A stretch of DNA of 64,000 nt from JADCCX01 sp051649305 (GTDB lineage: Bacteria; Pseudomonadota; Alphaproteobacteria; Rhizobiales; Beijerinckiaceae): assembly GCA_051649305.1 (NCBI GenBank), contig JBOFGV010000001.1, positions 15,949 through 79,948 of the forward strand. Direction: 5' to 3'. The position numbers and the translations under genes were made by a program. The notes under the pieces were generated by a model. The model saw only the letters and a program-made list of their open reading frames with translations. It was not told the DNA's origin and ran no database searches. Below are positions 25,768 through 32,979 of the stretch, piece after piece; positions within the stretch are counted from its first letter, which is position 1, and every line of letters starts with the position of its first letter.

Positions 25768-26781
25768 TCACATCTGTTGCCTTAAACTTTGTGCAAAACA
25801 GCTTTCGAACACGGCAGATTCAACCCGGTTCCGGCCTTTTCTCTTGGCCGCGTAAAGCAATTCGTCGACGTTCCTGACAAATGCACCCGGGTCATCCCCA
25901 GGGGAGGGAATGATGGTGCCCACACCAATGCTGGCCGTGAGAATGTTGCTGACGGCAGAACTCTCATGCGGAATGGCGAGATGGGCGGTAAACTGGCGGC
26001 AGAGATCAGCAATCTTTCGCGCTGCGGTGCCATCGGTCTCCGGCAGCAACAGCACAAATTCTTCACCACCATAGCGTGCCGTCACGTCTTTGGCGCGCGT
26101 GGACACAGTGTTCAGCGCGCGTGCAAATTTCTTCAGGCACTCGTCACCCTGAATATGGCCGTATGAATCATTGAACTGCTTGAAGTGATCGAGATCACAC
26201 AGGATCAGGGACAGCGGCTTTTGCGCGGCGCAGGCATTTTGCCATTCCGTTTCCAATGCCATGTCAAACTTGCGGCGGTTGGCAATGCCGGTCAGGCCAT
26301 CTTCAAACGACAGGGCCTCCAGTTCCTTTTGCAGATCGATCAGTTTCTGCTCGATCTTCTTGCGCTCGCTGATGTCGAACATGAAACCAACGAGGCTTTC
26401 CACCTCGCCCGCCGCATTGCGCACCACATGGACCACATCGCGAATCCAGACATAGCCATTGTCCTTGGTGAGCGCGCGATAATCCGCCTCATGGTCTATC
26501 CCGGCCTTGGACTGGGAGACGCAGAAGTTGACAACATAATCCTGATCATCTGGGTGCATGCGGGCCACCCAGTCATTGACCGTTTTCCAGCTGTCCTGTT
26601 CCCATCCCAGCAGCGCTTCAATCTGCGGGCCGATGTAGGCGAAGGTCATGGTGGCCCAGTCAATCTTCCAGGGGATCGCCTGCGTTGATTCGAGCAGTGT
26701 CCGATAGACGGAGAGGTCCGTTTCCTTGTTCAAACCGGCCGTTTCAGGGAAAAAATCCTCAACCGAGGCATGCATGTTCAT
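25768..26781 (-). CDS. PAS-GGDEF diguanylate cyclase
   Basis: A 337-residue cytoplasmic enzyme making cyclic di-GMP. A PAS/PAC domain spans about residues 30-140 (WKIDWATMTFAYIGPQIEALL ... MFDISERKK, within which the PAC tail is clear), followed by a coiled linker and the GGDEF domain with DGLTGIANRR and GGEEF at 238-242. An inhibitory I-site RAKD lies exactly five residues before GGEEF (229-232), so product feedback is likely. It is the only gene in its transcription unit. A CtrA-type half-site ATGGTTAA is 45 bp upstream of the start. Confidence 0.93.
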   Translation of the reverse strand: MNMHASVEDFFPETAGLNKETDLSVYRTLLESTQAIPWKIDWATMTFAYIGPQIEALLGWEQDSWKTVNDWVARMHPDDQDYVVNFCVSQSKAGIDHEADYRALTKDNGYVWIRDVVHVVRNAAGEVESLVGFMFDISERKKIEQKLIDLQKELEALSFEDGLTGIANRRKFDMALETEWQNACAAQKPLSLILCDLDHFKQFNDSYGHIQGDECLKKFARALNTVSTRAKDVTARYGGEEFVLLLPETDGTAARKIADLCRQFTAHLAIPHESSAVSNILTASIGVGTIIPSPGDDPGAFVRNVDELLYAAKRKGRNRVESAVFESCFAQSLRQQM

Positions 26782-26826
26782 GACTGTATGTCCAATTTAG
26801 TGCGGCACTTCGTTGGTCCGGACAGT

Positions 26827-26834
26827 ATGGTTAA
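26827..26834. promoter_or_regulatory. CtrA-type half-site upstream of the diguanylate cyclase
   Basis: ATGGTTAA is the complement of TTAACCAT. A second GGTTAATGG follows 21 bp further upstream of the gene. Such pairs occur at CtrA-controlled promoters of Hyphomicrobiales. The motif is short. Confidence 0.35.
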
Positions 26835-26880
26835 TGTGCTTAGGAACGGTTAATGGCTGGTTGGGCGTGTAGGGGTGAAG

Positions 26881-26979
26881 ATGGGCAGGCATTTGGTGGT
26901 TGCGAGTCGTGTGAAGCCGAGGGGATTTGAAGCTCAACTTCAGGCGCAGCTGACGTTAGTGGCTAAGGTTGCAACCTAA
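26881..26979 (+). pseudogene. Possible remnant of a methyltransferase C-terminus
   Basis: An open stretch of 32 codons ends QAQLTLVAKVAT before a stop. The methyltransferase at 25037 ends QARMTFVAKVAA before its stop, 8 of 12 residues identical, and the DNA GTGGCTAAGGTTGC is shared. It may be a decayed partial duplicate. The match is short and could be chance. Confidence 0.25.
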
Positions 26980-27097
26980 AGCTGGTCATTATCTTTCATA
27001 AAACGAAACAGGCTCCGCTCTTTCTCAAACACTCCTGACAGCAGGCTGTCAGTTGATGTTCTGTATCTGCCAGGACGGGCGCAAGGAGGCCCAGTCG
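26980..27097. other. Gene-free leader of the YafY/TfoX-C cluster
   Basis: Apart from the palindrome at 27035 this part holds the ribosome site AAGGAGG at 27083-27089 for the next gene. Together with 26782-26880, which has the CtrA-type half-sites, it makes a 316-bp gap between two divergent genes. No clear -35/-10 was assigned. Confidence 0.5.
27035..27052. promoter_or_regulatory. 18-bp palindrome upstream of the 27098 gene
   Basis: CTGACAGC-AG-GCTGTCAG, with perfect 8-bp arms, lies 45 bp upstream of the start of the next gene. A candidate operator, perhaps of the YafY-like regulator encoded two genes on, or a leader hairpin. There is no T-run, so not a terminator. Confidence 0.5.
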
Positions 27098-27400
27098 ATG
27101 ACGGAACATGTAATGGAGATCGTGCGCTTTAAAGCAAAGGCAGGAGCAAGCACACAAACAGTGATAATTGCGGCCACCAAGCTGGAAACATGGTTGCGCA
27201 AACAATCTGGCTTTGTGCAGCGGCGTCTGTGCCAGTCAGAAAATGGAAACTGGATTGATATTGTTGAATGGCAGGACATGTCTTCGGCTCAGGCTGCGGC
27301 TCAGGCCATTATGACGACACCGGATGCAGCAGCCTTCATGGGGCTGATTGCTATGGACAGTGTTGACATGACTCACGCGCACATCACACTGGCGCAGTAA
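27098..27400 (+). CDS. Small ABM-like (ferredoxin-fold) protein
   Basis: A 100-residue soluble protein, MTEHVMEIVRFKAKAG ... SGFVQRRLCQSENGNWIDIVEWQDM ... AAAFMGLIAMDSVDM. This beta-alpha-beta outline with a mid-protein WIDIVEW strand resembles the dimeric alpha/beta-barrel (ABM/EthD-like) superfamily, whose members are monooxygenases or binding proteins. The precise function is unknown. Strong ribosome site AAGGAGG. The YafY-like regulator begins 20 bp after its stop, and a TfoX C-terminal-domain gene follows that, giving a three-gene cluster. Confidence 0.7.
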   Translation: MTEHVMEIVRFKAKAGASTQTVIIAATKLETWLRKQSGFVQRRLCQSENGNWIDIVEWQDMSSAQAAAQAIMTTPDAAAFMGLIAMDSVDMTHAHITLAQ

Positions 27401-27419
27401 CAGGATTGGACAAAAGCCT

Positions 27420-28133
27420 TTGCGCCGCGCTGACCGTCTCTTCGCAATTTTGCAAATGCTGCGAGGCGGGCGGCTGCGGCGCGCCGAAGATATCGCCGAG
27501 TCTCTCGAAGTTTCGGTACGCACGGTCTATCGCGACGTTGCGGACCTTCAGAGCCATGGCGTACCTGTCGATGGGGAGCGCGGGATTGGATACCTGCTGC
27601 GCGATGGACATTTTCTTCCCCCTCTCGCTTTGTCACCAGATGAAATGGACGCACTGCGTTGGGGTGTCGCCTTCGTCCGCGCATATGGCGATGAAGCACT
27701 GGCCAGCGCCGCGCAAGAGCTTCAGATCAAGCTGGACAAGGCAAATGATCATGCTTTGACAAAAGGCCCTTACATAATGCCTTCAAAACAGGCGACAGCA
27801 ACAAGTGCCGACGACAAAGCCGTAAGGAGAATGCTTGGAATCATTCGAAAAGCGGTTCGGATCAGCTACAGACTTGAAATTGATTATCGCGATTTGAACG
27901 ACCTGATCACAAACCGCAAAGTCCGCCCCTTAAGTCTGGAACATTGGGGTACAGTCTGGACCCTGACATGCTGGTGCGAGCTGCGGGCAGACTTCAGATG
28001 CTTCCGTGTTGATCACCTGACAGATTGCAGAATGACTCCTGAGCGCTTTGCACCAGAAGCAGGCAAGCGCCTGAGCGACTATCTAAGCCAATCTACAGGC
28101 AAAACACTCCAGCCCTTACCCGCGATGCAATGA
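27420..28133 (+). CDS. YafY-family transcriptional regulator (HTH-WYL)
   Basis: A 237-residue regulator. The HTH_11 winged helix is at the N-terminus (RRADRLFAILQMLRGGRLRRAEDIAESLEVSVRTVYRDV), and a WYL domain follows (RKVRPLSLEHWGTVWTLTCWCELRADFRCFRVD), typical of YafY/DeoR-like proteins that sense small ligands. The start is a TTG (27420): no in-frame ATG exists upstream, and the family's usual N-terminus begins right here. CAGGAT lies 12 bp ahead. Probably controls the two flanking small genes. Confidence 0.85.
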   Translation: MRRADRLFAILQMLRGGRLRRAEDIAESLEVSVRTVYRDVADLQSHGVPVDGERGIGYLLRDGHFLPPLALSPDEMDALRWGVAFVRAYGDEALASAAQELQIKLDKANDHALTKGPYIMPSKQATATSADDKAVRRMLGIIRKAVRISYRLEIDYRDLNDLITNRKVRPLSLEHWGTVWTLTCWCELRADFRCFRVDHLTDCRMTPERFAPEAGKRLSDYLSQSTGKTLQPLPAMQ

Positions 28134-28134
28134 T

Positions 28135-28386
28135 ATGAAGGATAAAATCTCGGGAATGCGAAATCTCGGTTCCGTCATGGAACGCCGGTTGAAAGAAGTT
28201 GGCGTCTGCAATGCCGAAGACCTCAGGCAGATCGGTGCTGTGGAGGCCTATACCCGCCTCCGCCTGATGTCACCGGAACCCGTCAGTCTTATTGCACTTT
28301 ATGCAATGCATGCAGCAATTCTTGACTGCGACTGGCGTTGGCTTGAACCAGACCTTAAGGCGGAATTGAGACGGTTGGTGTTCTGA
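28135..28386 (+). CDS. TfoX C-terminal domain protein
   Basis: An 83-residue protein consisting only of a TfoX-C-type helical domain: MRNLGSVMERRLKEVGVCNAEDLRQIGAVEAYTRLR. In gammaproteobacteria the full TfoX/Sxy regulates competence, but free-standing C-terminal domains have no known role. It contains helix-hairpin-like leucine spacing seen in this family. It begins 1 bp after the YafY-like stop codon, so it is part of the same operon. Confidence 0.82.
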   Translation: MKDKISGMRNLGSVMERRLKEVGVCNAEDLRQIGAVEAYTRLRLMSPEPVSLIALYAMHAAILDCDWRWLEPDLKAELRRLVF

Positions 28387-28443
28387 AATCGCCCTGACTT
28401 CCGAAGCCACAATCCACTGTTTTTGCACGCTTCAAAACATGAA

Positions 28444-28866
28444 CTAAGGGGCAATTGGCCGCTCGCCGATATCGCTAAAGAACCGCAGCAGATAGCCATC
28501 AGGATCGGCCACAACAAACTGCCTATTGCCCACTTCGGTTTCATCGCGGCGATACCATTTCTCTTCCAGAGGAATAAGCATCTCAAAACCTGCGGCAAGC
28601 AGGCGACCATGGATCAAATCAACATTCTCAACCTCGATCTGAAAGTTCACGCCACGCCCAAAGGGATATTCAAGCGGCGCTGAATGAAAGCGCCTGCCGG
28701 GTCCCGCGGCCTCCTCCAACATGAGGTGGATATCGTTGAGCGCGAGATAGGCAAAGCGCTCTTCCGGGCGCTGATAGCGAATGCTGAACCCGATGAGGTC
28801 AACATAAAACGCCAGAGAGCGATCAAGCCGGGCTACATCCAGTTCAGGTATCAGCTTGGGTGTCAT
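28444..28866 (-). CDS. VOC (glyoxalase/bleomycin-resistance) family protein
   Basis: A 140-residue protein of the vicinal oxygen chelate fold with two beta-alpha-beta-beta-beta halves. It opens IPELDVARLDRSLAFYVDLIGF and continues VNFQIEVENVDLIHGRLLAAG and NRQFVVADPDGYLLRFF; the ADPDGYLLRF ending is the usual metal-ligand region (Asp/Glu in place of Glu varies). Similar proteins give bleomycin resistance or act on small metabolites. The function here is unassigned. The ATG at 28866 is preferred over a start at 28917; the ribosome site is weak. Confidence 0.85.
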   Translation of the reverse strand: MTPKLIPELDVARLDRSLAFYVDLIGFSIRYQRPEERFAYLALNDIHLMLEEAAGPGRRFHSAPLEYPFGRGVNFQIEVENVDLIHGRLLAAGFEMLIPLEEKWYRRDETEVGNRQFVVADPDGYLLRFFSDIGERPIAP

Positions 28867-29061
28867 CGTTTTTGGCCTGTGTTTCACGTTGGGTATCAGC
28901 AATAGCCGTGACAGCAATAAGAACTACTATTTCTCATCGACTTCCCTTCCGACCGCAGCACACCCCCCAACCCATCACAAAATCTACTGCCTCACCCCCG
29001 TTGCCCCGTTATGTCATATCCTGCTAGGGACACCGCTTCCAAACACGCGAACAGGTGTCTT

Positions 29062-30294
29062 ATGGCTGCAAAGAAGATCAACAAGGTGGTGCTCGCTTAT
29101 TCCGGCGGCCTTGATACCTCGGTTATCCTGAAATGGTTGCAGACAGAATATGGCTGCGAGGTTGTCACCTTCACGGCTGATCTGGGACAGGGCGAGGAAC
29201 TGGAGCCTGCCCGCGCCAAGGCGAAACTGCTGGGCATCAAGGACGAGAACATCTTCATTGAAGACGTGCGCGAGGAATTTGTGCGTGATTACGTCTTCCC
29301 GATGTTCCGCATGAACGCGCTTTACGAGGGCCAGTATCTGCTGGGCACATCCATTGCGCGCCCGCTGATTTCCAAAAAGCAGATCGAGATTGCGCACAAG
29401 GTTGGCGCTGATGCCGTGGCGCACGGTGCCACCGGCAAGGGCAACGATCAGGTGCGGTTTGAGCTCACCTATTACGCGCTTGATCCCAACATCAAGATCA
29501 TCGCCCCCTGGCGCGAGTGGGACCTGACATCCCGCACCCGCCTGATCGAGTTTGCCGAAACCCATCAGATCCCGATCGCCAAGGACAAATACGGCGAGGC
29601 CCCCTTCTCGGTGGACGCCAACCTGCTGCACTCCTCATCCGAAGGCAAGGTGCTGGAAGACCCGGCCCTTGATGCACCCGAGATGGTCTATATGCGGACA
29701 ATCTCGCCGGAAGCCGCCCCCGACAAGGCGACCACCATCACCATCGATTTTGAAAAGGGTGATCCCGTCGCCATCGACAGCAAGGCGATGTCACCCGCCA
29801 CATTGCTCGCCAAGCTCAATGATCTCGGCCGTGCCAACGGCATTGGCCGTCTGGACCTCGTCGAGAACCGCTTTGTCGGCATGAAGAGCCGCGGCATCTA
29901 TGAAACACCGGGCGGTACGATCCTCCATCTCGCGCATCGCGGCATCGAGTCGATCACGCTCGACCGCGAGGCGATGCACCTGAAGGAATCGCTGATGCCG
30001 CGCTACGCCGAGATGGTGTATTACGGCTTCTGGTTCACGCCGGAGCGCGAGATGCTGCAGGCATTGGTCGACAAGAGCCAGGAGTATGTCAGCGGTCGCA
30101 TCACCATGAAGCTCTACAAGGGCAACGCCACGGTGGTTGGCCGCGAAAGCCCGTATTCGCTCTATGATCAGGAGCTCGTCACCTTCGAGGAAGGGGCCGT
30201 GGCCTATGATCACCGCGATGCGGCAGGCTTCATCAAGTTGAACGCCCTGCGTCTGCGCACCTATGGTGTCCGCAAGGCGAGATCAGGCAAGTAA
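29062..30294 (+). CDS. argG: Argininosuccinate synthase
   Basis: A 410-residue enzyme joining citrulline and aspartate with ATP in arginine synthesis. The PP-loop VVLAYSGGLDTSVILKWL is at residues 10-27; KVGADAVAHGATGKGNDQVRFE, IIAPWREWD and EKGDPVAIDSK agree with the class-I family. The ATG at 29062 gives the standard N-terminus MAAKKINKVVLAYSGG; the open frame extends upstream but without support. AGGTG lies ahead. It stands alone between the divergent VOC gene and the convergent corA. Confidence 0.97.
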   Translation: MAAKKINKVVLAYSGGLDTSVILKWLQTEYGCEVVTFTADLGQGEELEPARAKAKLLGIKDENIFIEDVREEFVRDYVFPMFRMNALYEGQYLLGTSIARPLISKKQIEIAHKVGADAVAHGATGKGNDQVRFELTYYALDPNIKIIAPWREWDLTSRTRLIEFAETHQIPIAKDKYGEAPFSVDANLLHSSSEGKVLEDPALDAPEMVYMRTISPEAAPDKATTITIDFEKGDPVAIDSKAMSPATLLAKLNDLGRANGIGRLDLVENRFVGMKSRGIYETPGGTILHLAHRGIESITLDREAMHLKESLMPRYAEMVYYGFWFTPEREMLQALVDKSQEYVSGRITMKLYKGNATVVGRESPYSLYDQELVTFEEGAVAYDHRDAAGFIKLNALRLRTYGVRKARSGK

Positions 30295-30303
30295 ACAACG
30301 CCG

Positions 30304-30333
30304 ACGCTGGTTCTGTTCTTTCAGAGCCAGCGT
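30304..30333 (+). terminator. Possible terminator after argG
   Basis: A 12-bp stem with one G-T pair, ACGCTGGTTCTG/CAGAGCCAGCGT, followed by TTTCC. The T-run is poor, and the stem overlaps the last codons of the convergent corA gene. Confidence 0.45.
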
Positions 30334-31319
30334 TTCCATTTGAAAAACATGTAGGGCACAATGGCGGCACAGACCATTAGTCCAAGCGCCATGGTGTAGC
30401 CATAGGCCCATTCCAGCTCCCACATGCCCACCTTGAAGTTCATGCCATAGACCGAGGCCACAAGCGTGGGCGGCATGAAGATGACAGCCAGAACCGAGAA
30501 GATCTTGACGATACGGTTCTGCTCAAGGCTCACCAGACCCAGCGTCGCATCCAGCACAAACTGCATCTTGCTGGACAGGAACGAGGCGTGCTCCTCGATG
30601 GACTGCACGTCGCGGATGGCTGTGCGCCATTCCGCCTGAAAGCCGGAGGCGCGCTTGGGGCGGCTGATGTTGGCCGAGAGATAGAGCAGCATCCGCTCCA
30701 GCGAGACCATGCTTTCGCGCACGTTCGAGATCAGGTCACCGTGGCGGCCCAACCGGCGGATGACACTCTGGAAGGCTGCGCCCGTGTTGGATGTTGCAGT
30801 GTCGGCCTCAAACACGTCGCGGGATGTCATTTCAATTTCGTCGCCAACCTTGCGCAGCACCTCGGCAGCGCGGTCGATGATCGCCTCCAGCAAACCGTCG
30901 AGCACCGCTTCTGACTGGATGCCGCAGGCATCAGGCTTGGCAATGCGTGTCGAGAACATGGCAAAGGAGCGCGGCTCATCATAGCGCACGGTCACCAGCG
31001 CTTTTTCTGTAGCGATGAACGAAATCGGCACCAATTTTGGGGCCTGTGTATCCGAGCGGCAAAGAATGCGCGCCGTCATGTAGCGCGCACCGTTTTCGGC
31101 ATAGAGCAGGTTCGATGGCTCGATATCCTGCATCTCGTCACGGGTGGGAATCTCGATGCCCAGATGCCGCTCAACGAGCTGGTCTTCCTCGCGGGTCGGC
31201 TCGAGCAGGTCGATCCACACCGTATCCTCAGGCAGAGGACCGCTTGCCGAAATGATCGAGCGGTCCAGACAGGTCTGCTCTCCACCCGTCAGCTTGCGAG
31301 CCACATAGGCAACGATCAT
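30321..31319 (-). CDS. corA: Magnesium/cobalt transporter CorA
   Basis: A 332-residue divalent cation channel. A long soluble N-terminal funnel is followed by two C-terminal helices with the signature YGMNF between them (FMPPTLVASVYGMNFKVGMW), then a second helix and a basic tail YMFFKWKRWL. CorA forms pentamers in the inner membrane that admit magnesium. The tail KWKRW is the expected cytosolic positive end. The gene is not linked functionally with its neighbours. Confidence 0.95.
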   Translation of the reverse strand: MIVAYVARKLTGGEQTCLDRSIISASGPLPEDTVWIDLLEPTREEDQLVERHLGIEIPTRDEMQDIEPSNLLYAENGARYMTARILCRSDTQAPKLVPISFIATEKALVTVRYDEPRSFAMFSTRIAKPDACGIQSEAVLDGLLEAIIDRAAEVLRKVGDEIEMTSRDVFEADTATSNTGAAFQSVIRRLGRHGDLISNVRESMVSLERMLLYLSANISRPKRASGFQAEWRTAIRDVQSIEEHASFLSSKMQFVLDATLGLVSLEQNRIVKIFSVLAVIFMPPTLVASVYGMNFKVGMWELEWAYGYTMALGLMVCAAIVPYMFFKWKRWL

Positions 31320-31359
31320 GGCTCACTCCGTCTCTTGGTAACGAGACGGGTCTAGAGCA

Positions 31360-32223
31360 TCACCGCAAAGGCTTCAAGCTCACAGGCGGCAGGCTGTCTG
31401 CTGGCACGAAGAAATCAGGTGCCAGATGCTGCGTGGGATCAACACGGTAATGATCAAACTCCGTCACACCACGCGACACCATGAATGTGTCATCGATGAG
31501 GAATTGACCGGTGAGCTCCCGCGACGGTGTGGTGAAGATCATATGTGCCGCATCCGCCAGAATTTGCGGCGTGCGCGAGGCTTTCATCAGCGTATCACCA
31601 CCCAGCAGGTTGTTGACCGCCGCTGTGGCAATGGTGGTGCGCGGCCAGAGAGCGTTGACGGCAATGCCCTGCTTGCGGAACTCGCCCGCAAGACCCAGCA
31701 CACAAAGGCTCATGCCGTATTTGGCGATGGAATAGGCGAGATGCGGCGAGAACCACTTTTCGCTCATATCCAGCGGCGGAGACAGCATCAGGATATGGGG
31801 GTTTTCTGCCTTGATCAGGTATGGCAGCGCCAGCTTAGACACCATGAACGTGCCACGCGTGTTGATCTGGTTCATCAGATCATAGCGCTTCATATCAACA
31901 TCCGCCGTGCGGGCCAGATTGATGGCTGAGGCGTTGTTGACGACGATATCGATGCCGCCAAAGGTTTCAGCCGCCTTCGCCATGGCGACGCGCACGCTTT
32001 CCTCATCGCGCACATCCACCACCAGTGGCAGCGCCTTGCCACCAGCCTTCTCGATGTCTGCCGCAGCAGAATAGATCGTGCCCTCGAGCTTGGGGTGTGG
32101 TTCGGCGGTTTTGGCCGCCACCACGATGTTCGCGCCGTCAGCCGCTGCTTTCAGGGCGATGGCGAGGCCGATGCCGCGCGACGCGCCAGTGATGAAAAGT
32201 GTTTTGTTTTTGAGTGTAGCCAT
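31360..32223 (-). CDS. Short-chain dehydrogenase, HSDL2-like
   Basis: A 287-residue SDR with NAD(P) loop TGASRGIGLAIALKAA, the VNNAS motif and the active-site Tyr-Lys in HLAYSIAKYGMS. The insert TAEPHPKLEGTIYSAAADIE and the ending with MVSRGVTEFDHY match the HSDL2-like group linked to fatty-acid metabolism. The ATG at 32223 lies 2 bp after the stop of the enoyl-CoA hydratase gene, so it is the third gene of a beta-oxidation operon (32980, 32226, 31360). A hydroxyacyl-CoA step would fit, but the substrate is not proven. Confidence 0.87.
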   Translation of the reverse strand: MATLKNKTLFITGASRGIGLAIALKAAADGANIVVAAKTAEPHPKLEGTIYSAAADIEKAGGKALPLVVDVRDEESVRVAMAKAAETFGGIDIVVNNASAINLARTADVDMKRYDLMNQINTRGTFMVSKLALPYLIKAENPHILMLSPPLDMSEKWFSPHLAYSIAKYGMSLCVLGLAGEFRKQGIAVNALWPRTTIATAAVNNLLGGDTLMKASRTPQILADAAHMIFTTPSRELTGQFLIDDTFMVSRGVTEFDHYRVDPTQHLAPDFFVPADSLPPVSLKPLR

Positions 32224-32225
32224 GA

Positions 32226-32975
32226 TCAACCCGCCTTGTTCAGAAATGCCATGAATGCTTTTTGAGCCTCCGCCGAGCGCAACCGCTGGGCAAAGAGCAA
32301 TGCCTCTTCGTCAATGCGCGCCAACACTTCATCCGGCGAACCCCTGATCAGTTTGCGCGCCAGTTTCACCGCCTCGCGTGGCTTGGCGGCAAGCTCTGTG
32401 GCCGCCGCCATGGCTGTTGCTTCCAGCGCATCGCTGGCGATAACCGCATTGGCGAGGCCAGCGGCAACCGCCTGTTCGCCGCTGAAGGGCCGCCCCATCA
32501 CCAGCATTTCAAAGGCGCGTGCATGCCCCATGATACGGGGTGCAAGCAGGCTGGAAGCCGCTTCCGGCACCAGTGCCAGACTGATGAACGGCGTTGTGAG
32601 CCTCGCCCTGTCACTGACCAGCACATAATCACAATGCATCAGCATGGTGGTGCCCACACCAACCGCGATGCCATCCACCGCAGCCAGCAAGGGTTTTTCG
32701 GAAATTGCCAGTGCACGCAGGAAAGACAGCACCTCCTGTCCAAGGTTACCCTTGGCCGCAAAGGCCGCGAAATCTTTGAGGTCGTTACCGGCTGAAAAGA
32801 TGCCCGGCACACCCAGAATGAGCGTCGCGCCGATGCTGCTGTCGCCATCCGCTGAGGAAATCGCCTCTGCCATGGCACCGTACATATCGGCGGTCAGAGC
32901 ATTCTTCTTGTCGGGCCGGTTCATCCGGATCGAGAGAACGCCATTCTGGCGGTTGATATCGATAAACTGGCTCAT
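32226..32975 (-). CDS. Enoyl-CoA hydratase/isomerase family protein
   Basis: A 249-residue crotonase-fold enzyme. FSAGNDLKDF is the first oxyanion-hole loop and AVDGIAVGVGTTMLMHCDYV the second; the catalytic acid position LVPEAASS is Pro-Glu as in hydratase/isomerase members. The first Glu of classical hydratases is not clearly present, so isomerase activity is possible. It sits between the acyl-CoA dehydrogenase (4 bp gap) and the SDR (2 bp gap) and so acts in the same acyl-CoA pathway. ATG at 32975. Confidence 0.88.
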   Translation of the reverse strand: MSQFIDINRQNGVLSIRMNRPDKKNALTADMYGAMAEAISSADGDSSIGATLILGVPGIFSAGNDLKDFAAFAAKGNLGQEVLSFLRALAISEKPLLAAVDGIAVGVGTTMLMHCDYVLVSDRARLTTPFISLALVPEAASSLLAPRIMGHARAFEMLVMGRPFSGEQAVAAGLANAVIASDALEATAMAAATELAAKPREAVKLARKLIRGSPDEVLARIDEEALLFAQRLRSAEAQKAFMAFLNKAG

Positions 32976-32979
32976 GATT

